DNA of 11,852 nt from Firmicutes bacterium UBA6226 (GTDB lineage Bacteria; Bacillota_A; Clostridia; Peptostreptococcales; Acidaminobacteraceae). Below are positions 1 to 7,483 of this stretch, piece after piece. Made by a program: the position numbers and the translations under genes. The notes below the pieces were generated by a model. It ran no database searches and had not been told where the DNA came from. It saw nothing but the letters and a program-made list of their open reading frames with translations. Each line of letters opens with the position of its first letter. Positions within the stretch are counted from its first letter, which is position 1. The stretch spans positions 1 through 11,852 of the forward strand of contig DJWQ01000164.1 in assembly GCA_002441045.1 (NCBI GenBank). Reading direction: 5' to 3'.

Positions 1-1652
1 GATTGGGTTTCTTGGTTACTGCTGGAAATATGGATTCTATGGTTAACCACTACTATGTGTCGAGAAGAAAAAGAACGACTGATAATTATTCTCCTGGTGG
101 CGAAATGGGGTTAAGACCAGATCGTGCAACCATCGTTTATACCAACCTGATTCGTAAATCCTTTAAAGATATGCCTATAATTATAGGTGGGATTGAAGCC
201 TCGCTTAGACGATTTGCACACTATGATTATTGGGATGATAAAGTGCGTCGTTCAGTCCTTTTTGATAGTGGTGCGGATTTACTCGTGTTTGGAATGGGGG
301 AATCTCAAATTGTTGAGATTGCTGAGTTCTTAGACAATGGGATAGATGTGAAGTACATTCAGCATATTCCTGGGACTTGTTTTATAACAGATGATTTGTC
401 AAATGTTCCCGGTGCACTTGAAATCGATTCTTTTGAAGTCGTATCAACAGATAAAGTGGCCTATGCTAAGAGTTTTAAAATACTCTATGATGAACAAGAT
501 CCAATTAGAGGTAAAATCATAGCACAAAAACATCAGAACTCTTATATCGTTCAAAATCCACCTGCAAGACCTTTAGAAAGAAAAGATTTTGACTGGGTGT
601 TTAAACTTGGATATCAAAGAGAAGTTCATCCATCTTATATGCCACAAGGCGTTCCCGCAATCTCAGAAGTTAAGCTGAGTATCATCAGTGAGAGAGGCTG
701 CTTTGGAAACTGTTCTTTCTGCGCACTGGGCTTCCATCAAGGTAGGATTATTACCTCTAGATCGCACGAATCGATTATGGACGAAGCACAAGAAATTATT
801 ACAGATAAGGATTTCAAAGGCTATATTCATGACGTTGGTGGTCCAACGGCTAACTTTAGAAATCCAGCGTGTGAAAAACAATTAAAGCATGGTGCGTGTA
901 AGCATAGACAATGTCTTTATCCAGAGCCTTGCGAACATTTGAATGTCAATCATGAGGACTATGCAGAGCTTATGAAAAAGCTTCGTGAGATGGAAGGGGT
1001 CAAAAAGGTCTTTATCCGAAGTGGTATTCGATATGATTATCTAATGTACGATGATTCGAAAGATTTCTTCGTAGATTTATGCGAGCATCACGTCTCAGGG
1101 CAGCTAAAAGTCGCACCTGAGCATATTGATCAAACCGTTTTAGATTATATGGGTAAACCTAGTGGAAAGCTCTATGGGGATTTCGTAAAAACATTTGATT
1201 CAATAAATGCTTCGCTACACAAAGACCAGTATATCATTCCATACTTGATGAGTTCTCATCCAGGGAGTACAATTAAATCGGCAATTAAGCTTGCTGAGTA
1301 CCTTCGTGATATAAACTATACACCAGAGCAGGTTCAGGATTTTTATCCAACGCCAGGTACACTTAGTACGTGTATGTACCATACAGGACTTGATCCTAGG
1401 ACTATGAAACCTGTTTATGTGCCAAAATCAACACATGAAAAAGCGATGCAGCGCGCATTGCTACAATATAAAAATCCCAAAAATTACGATTTAGTGTATG
1501 AAGCGCTTGTTTTAGAGGGAAGAACTGATTTAATCGGATTCCATGATAAAGCACTCATTCGCCCGCGAAATGAAAAGCGTCAACATCCAGTCAAAACAGG
1601 GAAGGGCAACCCTCCTAATAGAAGTACGCAAAAGACTCAAAAAAGACGATAA
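1..1652 (+). CDS. ygiQ: YgiQ-family (UPF0313) radical SAM protein, 5'-truncated
   Basis: The gene is open at the window's left edge: the frame runs in from base 3 with no ribosome binding site, and by comparison with the family roughly the first 80-100 residues are missing. About 549 residues are visible. Near the start is the family hallmark AGNMDSMVN, followed by RPDRATIVYTNLI and GGIEASLRRFAHYDYW, all typical of YgiQ. The radical SAM cysteines are C233, C237 and C240 (CFGNCSFC, from base 699), which should bind a 4Fe-4S cluster and S-adenosylmethionine. A second conserved cysteine group follows at about residues 290, 299, 304 and 310. The C-terminus is a basic, Lys/Arg/Pro-rich tail. The protein is expected in the cytoplasm, and the reaction and substrate of the family are not known to me. 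No terminator separates it from hutH, 44 bases downstream. Family assignment is secure; function is not. Confidence 0.93.
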   Translation, partial: LGFLVTAGNMDSMVNHYYVSRRKRTTDNYSPGGEMGLRPDRATIVYTNLIRKSFKDMPIIIGGIEASLRRFAHYDYWDDKVRRSVLFDSGADLLVFGMGESQIVEIAEFLDNGIDVKYIQHIPGTCFITDDLSNVPGALEIDSFEVVSTDKVAYAKSFKILYDEQDPIRGKIIAQKHQNSYIVQNPPARPLERKDFDWVFKLGYQREVHPSYMPQGVPAISEVKLSIISERGCFGNCSFCALGFHQGRIITSRSHESIMDEAQEIITDKDFKGYIHDVGGPTANFRNPACEKQLKHGACKHRQCLYPEPCEHLNVNHEDYAELMKKLREMEGVKKVFIRSGIRYDYLMYDDSKDFFVDLCEHHVSGQLKVAPEHIDQTVLDYMGKPSGKLYGDFVKTFDSINASLHKDQYIIPYLMSSHPGSTIKSAIKLAEYLRDINYTPEQVQDFYPTPGTLSTCMYHTGLDPRTMKPVYVPKSTHEKAMQRALLQYKNPKNYDLVYEALVLEGRTDLIGFHDKALIRPRNEKRQHPVKTGKGNPPNRSTQKTQKRR

Positions 1653-1696
1653 TTTGATACGATTTAGACAAAATATCAACAAAAAGGGGAAGCGTT

Positions 1697-3226
1697 ATGA
1701 AAAAAGTTGTGATTGATGGTCAAAGTTTAACGATTGATAAAGTATTAGAAGTTGCTAGATTTGGAGCTGAAGTAGTCATCTCTGAGGAAGCAGCTATAAA
1801 AGTAGAAAAAGCTAGACAATTCGTAGATGAGTTAGTGGATTCTAAAAAGGTTGTCTATGGCATAACCACTGGTTTTGGTAAATTTTCAGACGTAGTTATC
1901 TCTAAGGAAGAAACAAAAGACCTTCAAAGAAACTTAATTATCAGTCACGCTTGTGGTGTTGGTAATCCTTTCTCTGAAGAAATAGCAAGAGCAATTATGC
2001 TTCTTAGAGTGAATAACTTATCAAAAGGTCACAGTGGTGTTCGTCCAGTGACGATTCAAACTTTAGTTGATATGTTAAACAAAGGAGTTAATCCAATTAT
2101 TCCTGAGAAAGGATCTTTAGGCGCGAGTGGTGATCTTGCACCGTTATCTCATATGGTTCTAGTTATGATAGGACTTGGAGAAGCGACTTATAAAGGCGAG
2201 AGAATGTCAGGAGCTGAAGCAATGAAGCAAGCTGGCATTGAACCAATAGAATTGACTTCGAAGGAAGGCTTAGCTTTAATTAATGGCACACAAGTTATGA
2301 CTGCAGTAGGCACGATTGCAGCATATGAAGCGATTCAACTTGTGAAACTTAGCGATATTTCTGCTGCGTTAACTCTTGAAGCGTTGAATGGCATTACAGA
2401 TGCCTTTGATCCAAGATTACATCAAGTAAGACCACATCAAGGTCAAATCGATACAGCTGCCAATATGCTTAGATTAGTTGAAGAAAGTGGATTGACGACA
2501 AGACAAGGTGAAATTAGAGTACAGGATGCCTATACATTAAGATGTATTCCGCAGATTCATGGTGCGTCTAAAGATGCCCTTAATTTTGTAGTCGATAAAA
2601 TCAATATCGAAATCAATGCAGTGACTGATAATCCAATTCTATTTCCTGAAGATGGTGTTGCTTTTTCAGGGGGTAACTTCCATGGACAACCAATGGCATT
2701 GCCATTCGACTTCTTGGGAATAGCGCTTTCTGAAGTTGCGAACGTTTCAGAGAGAAGAATAGAGAGACTTGTGAACCCTCAATTAAGTGGTTTGCCTGCA
2801 TTCTTAACACCTTACGGTGGTTTACATTCAGGATTTATGATTGCTCAATATGCTGCAGCAGCTCTCGTATCAGAAAATAAAGTGTTGGCACATCCAGCAA
2901 GTGTCGACTCTATCCCTTCATCAGCAAATCAAGAAGACCATGTAAGTATGGGAACCATCGCCGCTAGAAAAGCAAAAGAAATACTATTCAACGCACAAAA
3001 TGTAATCGCAATTGAGCTTTTATGTGCTGCTCAGGCGATTGATTTTAATGATGCTAGTAAGCTTGGCAAAGGAACTGCTATTGCGTACAAATGCATCAGA
3101 GAGGTAGTTGACAAAATAGAAGAAGATAGAGTAATGAATGTAGATTTTAACAAGATTTATGATATAATAAAGTCAAATGTAATTTTATCAAGAGTAGAAG
3201 AAGTGCTTGGTACTCTTAAAGCCTAA
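1697..3226 (+). CDS. hutH: Histidine ammonia-lyase (histidase)
   Basis: This enzyme deaminates L-histidine to trans-urocanate and ammonia, the first step of histidine breakdown in the cytoplasm. At 509 residues it has the usual histidase length. The motif GSLGASGDLAPLSH contains Ala143-Ser144-Gly145, which cyclise autocatalytically into the MIO electrophile. Other residues match the Pseudomonas enzyme in place: Tyr54, His84 (in ISHACGVG), Tyr279 and Arg282 (QDAYTLRC), and Glu413 (SANQEDHVSM). The Ser-His pair at 83-84 and Glu413 favour histidase over phenylalanine or tyrosine ammonia-lyase. The ATG start follows an AGGGGA-type ribosome binding site. It lies 44 bases after ygiQ with no clear promoter or terminator between them, so readthrough is possible. 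No hutU, hutI or formiminotransferase gene is visible here, which is unusual, because hut genes are often clustered. Confidence 0.96.
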   Translation: MKKVVIDGQSLTIDKVLEVARFGAEVVISEEAAIKVEKARQFVDELVDSKKVVYGITTGFGKFSDVVISKEETKDLQRNLIISHACGVGNPFSEEIARAIMLLRVNNLSKGHSGVRPVTIQTLVDMLNKGVNPIIPEKGSLGASGDLAPLSHMVLVMIGLGEATYKGERMSGAEAMKQAGIEPIELTSKEGLALINGTQVMTAVGTIAAYEAIQLVKLSDISAALTLEALNGITDAFDPRLHQVRPHQGQIDTAANMLRLVEESGLTTRQGEIRVQDAYTLRCIPQIHGASKDALNFVVDKINIEINAVTDNPILFPEDGVAFSGGNFHGQPMALPFDFLGIALSEVANVSERRIERLVNPQLSGLPAFLTPYGGLHSGFMIAQYAAAALVSENKVLAHPASVDSIPSSANQEDHVSMGTIAARKAKEILFNAQNVIAIELLCAAQAIDFNDASKLGKGTAIAYKCIREVVDKIEEDRVMNVDFNKIYDIIKSNVILSRVEEVLGTLKA

Positions 3227-3281
3227 AAGAATCTTTATGAATAATTGAGATTCAGCGGTTGCTAATGAGACTCAAGCTTAG

Positions 3282-3288
3282 AAAGGTG
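3282..3288 (+). promoter_or_regulatory. Ribosome binding site fixing a TTG start
   Basis: AAAGGTG lies 5 bases before TTG at 3294. No ATG or GTG in this frame is suitably placed, so this site decides the start of the DUF896 gene. Confidence 0.65.
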
Positions 3289-3293
3289 AAAAT

Positions 3294-3470
3294 TTGTTAG
3301 GACAAGATAAGTTGGATCGAATTAATTTTCTTGCTAATAAGAAGAAAACTGAAGGACTTACTGAGGCAGAGGCGATTGAGCAAGCAGAACTTAGAACGAA
3401 GTATCTCGAAGCCTTTAGGAAAAACTTCAAACAACAGCTAGATAACGTTGAAATTGTTTATAAAGATTAG
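3294..3470 (+). CDS. DUF896 (UPF0291, YnzC-like) small protein
   Basis: This is a 58-residue protein beginning MLGQDKLDRINFLANKKKTE and ending NVEIVYKD. The pattern is that of the DUF896/YnzC family. An N-terminal helix carries the I-N-x-L-A-x-K-x-K segment. A short turn with GLTEAEAIEQ leads to a second helix (ELRTKYLEAFRKNFKQQL), and a short tail rich in Val and Ile follows. Members are small cytoplasmic helical-hairpin proteins of unknown function. In Bacillus, ynzC lies in the LexA-controlled yneA operon, but no SOS gene adjoins it here. The start is a TTG behind AAAGGTG. The gene sits 67 bases after hutH and 13 bases before cheW, so translation is probably linked to the cheW transcript. 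Its short length and TTG start make it easy for gene finders to miss. Confidence 0.85.
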   Translation: MLGQDKLDRINFLANKKKTEGLTEAEAIEQAELRTKYLEAFRKNFKQQLDNVEIVYKD

Positions 3471-3484
3471 TGTGAGGTGATTGT

Positions 3485-3931
3485 ATGGCAGATAAGCAGT
3501 ATATAATATTTAAGCTGAATGATGAAAAATTCGCAGCAAACATTAACCATATAGCTTCAATTACTGAATATGCCTCAATTACGCCACTACCTAATGGCCC
3601 GGCATACGTTGATGGTTTATTGAACTTAAGAGGCGATATTATTCCAGTTGTCAACTTGAAAAAGCGCTTTAATTTAGCTGAACAACGTATGAATCAAAAG
3701 AGAATTTTAATTGCGCGAAAAGGGGATATGCAGATTGGCTTTTTAGTTGACGATGCGTCTCAATCGATGTCTGTTGATACAGCAGATATTTTACCGCCAC
3801 CTAAAATCGCAATTAAAAGAGACAATGCTTATATTTCAGAGGTGTGTGTCCATAAGGGTGAACTCATAATTGTAATTGACCTTGACCGCGTCTTAAGTGA
3901 TGAAGAGATAGACGAATTGACCGGATTATAA
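3485..3931 (+). CDS. cheW: CheW-like chemotaxis coupling protein
   Basis: This 148-residue protein is essentially one CheW domain, close to the usual 150-170 residues. CheW is the cytoplasmic adaptor that couples methyl-accepting receptors to the kinase CheA. Visible family features are the opening strand (QYIIFKLNDEKFA), the ITPLPNGPAYVDGLLNLRGDIIPVVNL segment in the middle of the domain (about residues 33-58), the later strand IGFLVDDASQSM, and the closing ELIIVIDLDRVL. There is no receiver domain, so it is not CheV, and no histidine phosphotransfer or kinase domain, so it is not CheA. The ATG follows GAGGTGA by 4 bases. It is the last gene before a terminator and probably shares a transcript with the DUF896 gene. 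No cheA or receptor gene is in the window, so its receptor partners cannot be told. Confidence 0.92.
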   Translation: MADKQYIIFKLNDEKFAANINHIASITEYASITPLPNGPAYVDGLLNLRGDIIPVVNLKKRFNLAEQRMNQKRILIARKGDMQIGFLVDDASQSMSVDTADILPPPKIAIKRDNAYISEVCVHKGELIIVIDLDRVLSDEEIDELTGL

Positions 3932-3972
3932 TACAGAATATATTTACTAGATTACTAGGACTCAAGATTCAA

Positions 3973-4005
3973 AAAAGCCCACGTTATATATACACGTGGG
4001 CTTTT
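3973..4005 (+). terminator. Intrinsic terminator after cheW
   Basis: A perfect 12-bp stem pairs AAAAGCCCACGT (3973-3984) with ACGTGGGCTTTT (3994-4005), with a 9-base AT-rich loop. The GC-rich core is flanked by A and T runs, giving a symmetrical stem that could work in both directions. The U run is short and lies inside the stem, so efficiency may be moderate. Confidence 0.8.
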
Positions 4006-4006
4006 A

Positions 4007-4015
4007 TGGTATAAT
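4007..4015 (+). promoter_or_regulatory. Extended -10 promoter for degS-degU
   Basis: TGGTATAAT is a perfect TATAAT hexamer (4010-4015) with an upstream TGn extension. The -35 position falls in the loop and right arm of the cheW terminator and does not resemble TTGACA, so this would be an extended -10 promoter. Transcription would start near 4022, leaving a leader of about 23 bases before the GTG start at 4045. Confidence 0.65.
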
Positions 4016-4033
4016 ACTCTTTAGACTAAATAT

Positions 4034-4039
4034 GGGGTG
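4034..4039 (+). promoter_or_regulatory. Ribosome binding site fixing a GTG start
   Basis: GGGGTG is followed after 5 bases by GTG at 4045. The overlapping ATG at 4043 runs straight into TGA, so the GTG is the true start. Confidence 0.65.
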
Positions 4040-4044
4040 TTGAT

Positions 4045-5172
4045 GTGAAAAACGCTATAACAATTGGCAGTTTAGATCAGATTATTCAAAAGACAGCTTT
4101 GGCCATTGAAGAGGGAAAAAAAGAAATATTTGAAATTTCCGAACGGGCTAGACATGACTTTATTTCCTATGAACAAGAGTTGATTGGAATTAAGGCAAAG
4201 TTGACCATCATGATCAACGAGGTCGATAAGCTTGAAATTCGTTCTAAAATGGCGCGAAATATGATTAAAACCATCAACGAGCATTTTGAAGAGTTTACTG
4301 AAAATGACATAAAAGAAGCCTATGCGCTTTCACAAAAGGTTATTGTAGCTTTGAACTCCAAAAGACAAGAGGAAAAGGAGCTTGGAGAACGAAGAAATGA
4401 GCTAGAGAGACTGATGCGCAACAGCATTGAAGTGATTAAGAAATCAGAGATTTTGGAAACTAAAGTGAGCGTTGCCTTAGAGTATTTGACAAGTGGCGTG
4501 TTTGAGCAAATAGAAGATTTGAAGCAAAAGCGTGATCTGAGCATCAAGATCGTCGAAGCTCAAGAGAACGAGAAGAAGAGGATTTCGAGAGACATCCACG
4601 ATGGTCCTGCACAATCATTAGCAAACGTCATATTTAAGGCAGAATATGCCTCCAAAATGATCGACGCCTCTCCTGTAAAAGCAAAACGTGAGATTGCAGA
4701 GCTTCAAGAGGATGTACGCGTTACACTTAAAGACATCAGAAAAATCATATACGACTTAATGCCAATGTCACTAGATGATTTAGGACTAGTCCCGACGATT
4801 AAGAAACTGATCAATAATATAATGGATACGACCAATATTCATATCGATTTCAATGTTATGCAATCATCTGTCATCGATAATCAGCTGACAAATTTAATGG
4901 TTTTTAGAGTCATTCAAGAAGCGTTTAATAACATTGTTAAGCACTCTAATTGTAAAAAAGTCAGCATAGATTTATATATAAGCGATTTAGAAGTGACGCT
5001 AACCATTTCGGATGATGGTGTAGGCTTCGATGTCGATAAAACGACGCTTAACCCAATGGGTTTTGGATTATATAACATGAAGGAACGAATTGAGATTATC
5101 AACGGAACACTAGAGCTCGTTTCTGGTCACCTTCAAGGAACGACAATCAAAATAAGAATACCTAATAGTTGA
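4045..5172 (+). CDS. degS: DegS-like cytoplasmic sensor histidine kinase
   Basis: This 375-residue protein (Bacillus DegS is about 385) has no membrane segment. Residues 1-170 are charged and heptad-like, matching the DegS sensor domain with its long coiled coil. The HisKA_3 dimerisation and phosphoacceptor motif is RDIHDGPAQSLANVIFKAE, with His185 as the phosphorylated residue. The ATPase domain shows an N box (RVIQEAFNNIVKHS, residues 288-301), a G1 box (DDGVGF, 323-328) and a G2 box (GFGLYNM, 339-345). It should autophosphorylate in response to a cytoplasmic signal and pass the phosphate to the regulator encoded 11 bases downstream. In Bacillus the pair controls degradative enzymes, competence, motility and biofilm choices. 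The target genes here are unknown. The start is GTG with its own promoter behind the cheW terminator. DegS-type architecture is clear; strict orthology is inferred. Confidence 0.88.
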   Translation: MKNAITIGSLDQIIQKTALAIEEGKKEIFEISERARHDFISYEQELIGIKAKLTIMINEVDKLEIRSKMARNMIKTINEHFEEFTENDIKEAYALSQKVIVALNSKRQEEKELGERRNELERLMRNSIEVIKKSEILETKVSVALEYLTSGVFEQIEDLKQKRDLSIKIVEAQENEKKRISRDIHDGPAQSLANVIFKAEYASKMIDASPVKAKREIAELQEDVRVTLKDIRKIIYDLMPMSLDDLGLVPTIKKLINNIMDTTNIHIDFNVMQSSVIDNQLTNLMVFRVIQEAFNNIVKHSNCKKVSIDLYISDLEVTLTISDDGVGFDVDKTTLNPMGFGLYNMKERIEIINGTLELVSGHLQGTTIKIRIPNS

Positions 5173-5173
5173 C

Positions 5174-5178
5174 GGAGG
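5174..5178 (+). promoter_or_regulatory. Ribosome binding site setting the degU start at 5184
   Basis: GGAGG lies 5 bases before the ATG at 5184. An in-frame TTG at 5169 would overlap the degS stop and lie upstream of this site, so it is rejected as the start. Confidence 0.8.
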
Positions 5179-5183
5179 CTTAT

Positions 5184-5834
5184 ATGAATAAGATTAAAGT
5201 AATGATTGCCGATGACCATGCATTAATTCGAGAAGGAATTAAAAAATTACTAGAACTGGAAGAAAACTTCGAAATCGTTGCATTAGCTGGTGATGGTGAA
5301 CAGGCAATTGCAAGTATTAAAGAGACATCTCCAGATGTGGTTCTACTTGACATCAATATGCCAGTGATGAATGGCATCGATTGTTTAAAGCAAATAAAAC
5401 AAGATTACCCAGAAATCAAAGTAATTATGTTGACGATTCATGAAGATGCAGAATATCTTATTGAAACGATTAACATAGGTGCAGAAGGCTATGTACTTAA
5501 AGATGCAGATGTTTCATCACTTGTGAAAGCCATCCAGAAGGTTGTTCAAGGTGAGGTTTATATCCATCCAACACTCTCTGGGATTCTTGTCAGAGAGTAT
5601 AAAAGAAAAGATAAAAACATAGAAGATGTTATAGGTAATAACCTTACGAAAAGAGAGTACGAGGTCATCCGTCTAATTTCAAAGGGATATAATAATAAAG
5701 AAATTGCAATTGAGCTTTTTATCTCTGAGAAGACCGTTAAAAACCATGTTTCAAACATCTTTAAGAAGATCAAAGTAACTGATCGTACTCAAGCGGCACT
5801 CTATGCAATTAAACATAATATTACAAAAATTTAA
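5184..5834 (+). CDS. degU: DegU-like response regulator (NarL/FixJ family)
   Basis: This is a 216-residue response regulator with a receiver domain (1-120) and a LuxR-type helix-turn-helix (about 150-213). Receiver residues are Asp10 and Asp11 (the acidic pair), Asp56 as phosphoacceptor (VVLLDINMP), Thr84 (MLTIHED) and Lys106 (GYVLKDAD). Asp56 matches the position in Bacillus DegU. The DNA-binding part reads LTKREYEVIRLISKGYNNKE, then a recognition helix in SEKTVKNHVSNIFKKI. It should receive phosphate from the adjacent DegS-like kinase and bind promoters as a dimer. The start is placed at the ATG at 5184, with GGAGG 5 bases upstream. Translation from the upstream TTG would add five residues and is unlikely. 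It is co-transcribed with degS, and no terminator follows it directly. Confidence 0.88.
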   Translation: MNKIKVMIADDHALIREGIKKLLELEENFEIVALAGDGEQAIASIKETSPDVVLLDINMPVMNGIDCLKQIKQDYPEIKVIMLTIHEDAEYLIETINIGAEGYVLKDADVSSLVKAIQKVVQGEVYIHPTLSGILVREYKRKDKNIEDVIGNNLTKREYEVIRLISKGYNNKEIAIELFISEKTVKNHVSNIFKKIKVTDRTQAALYAIKHNITKI

Positions 5835-5839
5835 TTGAC

Positions 5840-5868
5840 TTGAATATATAAATTTATTTAGATATCCT
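5840..5868 (+). promoter_or_regulatory. Possible promoter for the M18 aminopeptidase
   Basis: TTGAAT (5840-5845) and TATCCT (5863-5868) are 17 bases apart, each matching 4 of 6 consensus bases. Transcription would start near 5875. The region is very AT-rich, so chance matches are likely. No terminator separates it from degU. Confidence 0.35.
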
Positions 5869-5913
5869 ATATATATGGCGTAGCGATATGCGAATCAATT
5901 CAAGGGGGATATT

Positions 5914-7341
5914 ATGGAAGATTCTAAGTCATTTGAAGAATTGTCAAAATCTTTAACACACAGTTTCAAAAATGCCTGGGAAGCATTAAGCGAAGAAGAA
6001 ACAAAGGTATGCTTTGACTTTAATGAAGATTACAAACGTTTTCTTGATAAAGGTAAAACTGAACGTGAAAGTGCTAACGAGATTTTGAGACTTGCAGTTG
6101 AAAAAGGATATAAAAGTATTGATCTTTTCTTAGAAGGAAAAGAGAAAATTAATGCTGGTTCAAAGATTTACGCGATGAATCGTGACAAATCGATCGTTCT
6201 TTTCGTAATCGGCGAAAAACCATTAAAAGAGGGTATGAACATCGTTGGTGCACACATAGATGTACCTAGAATTGATTTAAAACCATTCCCACTTTATGAA
6301 GATAGTGATATGGCTTTCTTTAAAACACACTATTATGGTGGCATTAAGAAATACCAATGGACAGCTACTCCGTTAGCTTTACACGGTGTTGTATTTAATA
6401 AAAATAACGAAAAAATCGAAGTTGTAATTGGTGAAGATGATAATGATCCTGTATTAGCAATTACAGATTTACTACCACATCTTGCTAAGGATCAAGCTTC
6501 AAAATCACTCGCTGAAGGTATTGATGGAGAGACTTTAAATGTCTTAGTCGGTCATATGCCAATCGGTGATGATAAAACAAAAGATAAAGTTAAACTTCAT
6601 GTTCTTAAAATTCTTAGCGAAAAATACGGTATTGAAGAAGCTGATTTTATGTCTGCTGAATTTGAAATCGTGCCTGCAGGAAAAGCAAAAGACCTTGGTT
6701 TTGACCGTTCTATGATCTCTGCTTACGGACATGATGATCGCGTTTGTAGCTATACAGGACTTGCAGCTATGCTAGAACTTGAAAATGTTCATACAACTGC
6801 TTGCGGTATGTTTATGGACAAAGAAGAAGTGGGCAGCCAAGGTAATACTGGCTCACAATCTAGATATTTTGAGAATATCGTTGCAGAGTTAATCGCACTT
6901 CAAGAACCGAACTTTAGTGATCTTCTATTAAGAAGATGTATTTCAAACACACAAGTGTTATCTGGAGATGTTGGCGCAGCATTTGATCCGAATTATGCTG
7001 GGGCATATGACAAACGTAACTCGGCTCATATCGGAAAAGGTGTTCAATTGGTTAAGTACACTGGCGCTAGAGGCAAAGGTGGCTGTAACGATGCCAATGC
7101 AGAGTTTCTAGGTGAAGTAAGAAAAATCTTTAGTGACAACGATATTGTATGGCAAATTGGTGAACTTGGTAAAGTTGATCAAGGTGGTGGTGGTACAATT
7201 GCTTATATATTAGCAAATTCAAATGCTGAAGTTGTTGACTGTGGCGTTCCTGTACTAAGCATGCATGCACCATATGAAATCGTAAGTAAAGTTGACGTTT
7301 ATATGACTTTCAAAGCGTATAAAGCATTCTTGAATCGCTAG
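5914..7341 (+). CDS. M18-family zinc aminopeptidase
   Basis: This 475-residue cytoplasmic metallopeptidase removes N-terminal residues from peptides and belongs to family M18 (aspartyl aminopeptidase / aminopeptidase I type). The two-zinc site can be read by comparison with the family: His114 (GAHIDVPRIDLK), Asp275 bridging the metals (GHDDRVCSY), Glu304 as catalytic base with Glu305 as ligand (DKEEVGSQG), Asp352 (SGDVGAAFDPNY) and His451 (MHAPYE). The inserted lid domain lies roughly between residues 120 and 250. The length fits the bacterial members. There is no signal peptide. The ATG follows AGGGGG by 5 bases. Its neighbours give no clue to its preferred substrate, and the acidic-residue preference of the family is not certain for this bacterial branch. 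It probably serves peptide turnover, a common need in amino-acid-fermenting Clostridia. Confidence 0.92.
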   Translation: MEDSKSFEELSKSLTHSFKNAWEALSEEETKVCFDFNEDYKRFLDKGKTERESANEILRLAVEKGYKSIDLFLEGKEKINAGSKIYAMNRDKSIVLFVIGEKPLKEGMNIVGAHIDVPRIDLKPFPLYEDSDMAFFKTHYYGGIKKYQWTATPLALHGVVFNKNNEKIEVVIGEDDNDPVLAITDLLPHLAKDQASKSLAEGIDGETLNVLVGHMPIGDDKTKDKVKLHVLKILSEKYGIEEADFMSAEFEIVPAGKAKDLGFDRSMISAYGHDDRVCSYTGLAAMLELENVHTTACGMFMDKEEVGSQGNTGSQSRYFENIVAELIALQEPNFSDLLLRRCISNTQVLSGDVGAAFDPNYAGAYDKRNSAHIGKGVQLVKYTGARGKGGCNDANAEFLGEVRKIFSDNDIVWQIGELGKVDQGGGGTIAYILANSNAEVVDCGVPVLSMHAPYEIVSKVDVYMTFKAYKAFLNR

Positions 7342-7390
7342 AACAAGCCTATATCGTCACAAATAATTTACAACCTATTCAATAGTTAAA

Positions 7391-7420
7391 TTGGAAGAAA
7401 CCATAAAAGTATTGTATAAT
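7391..7420 (+). promoter_or_regulatory. Promoter for the OmpR-type regulator gene
   Basis: A perfect TATAAT (7415-7420) lies 18 bases after TTGGAA (7391-7396, 4 of 6 matches). Transcription would start near 7427, ahead of the hairpin at 7435-7461. Confidence 0.6.
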
Positions 7421-7434
7421 ATTTCTAGACTAGT

Positions 7435-7461
7435 AAATGAGCATTGTTACAATGCTCATTT
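7435..7461 (+). terminator. Hairpin with U run between aminopeptidase and regulator gene
   Basis: AAATGAGCATTG (7435-7446) pairs perfectly with CAATGCTCATTT (7450-7461) around a TTA loop, and two more T bases follow. It may be the terminator of the aminopeptidase gene. It also lies downstream of the predicted promoter at 7391-7420, inside the leader of the next operon, where it could act as an attenuator or a 5' stabilising stem. The ribosome binding site at 7473-7479 is outside the stem. The stem is only moderately GC-rich. Confidence 0.6.
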
Positions 7462-7483
7462 TTACTTTAATTAGGAGGGCATT

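Noticed and set aside
663..881. Minus-strand reading frame inside ygiQ, and similar frames inside other genes
   Set aside because: These overlap clearly coding + strand genes, show no protein family features, and are shadows of the real frames.
1654..1679. TTGATA / TATCAA inverted repeat before hutH as an operator
   Set aside because: The arms are only 6 bases with a 14-base spacer in AT-rich DNA, and no known hut operator is recognisable.
5169..5183. Upstream TTG start for the DegU-like regulator
   Set aside because: It overlaps the degS stop and has no ribosome binding site, whereas GGAGG sits 5 bases before the ATG at 5184.
5839..5904. CTTGAAT / ATTCAAG pairing that might mask the aminopeptidase ribosome binding site
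   Set aside because: A 7-bp stem across a loop of over 50 bases is weak and covers only the edge of the site.
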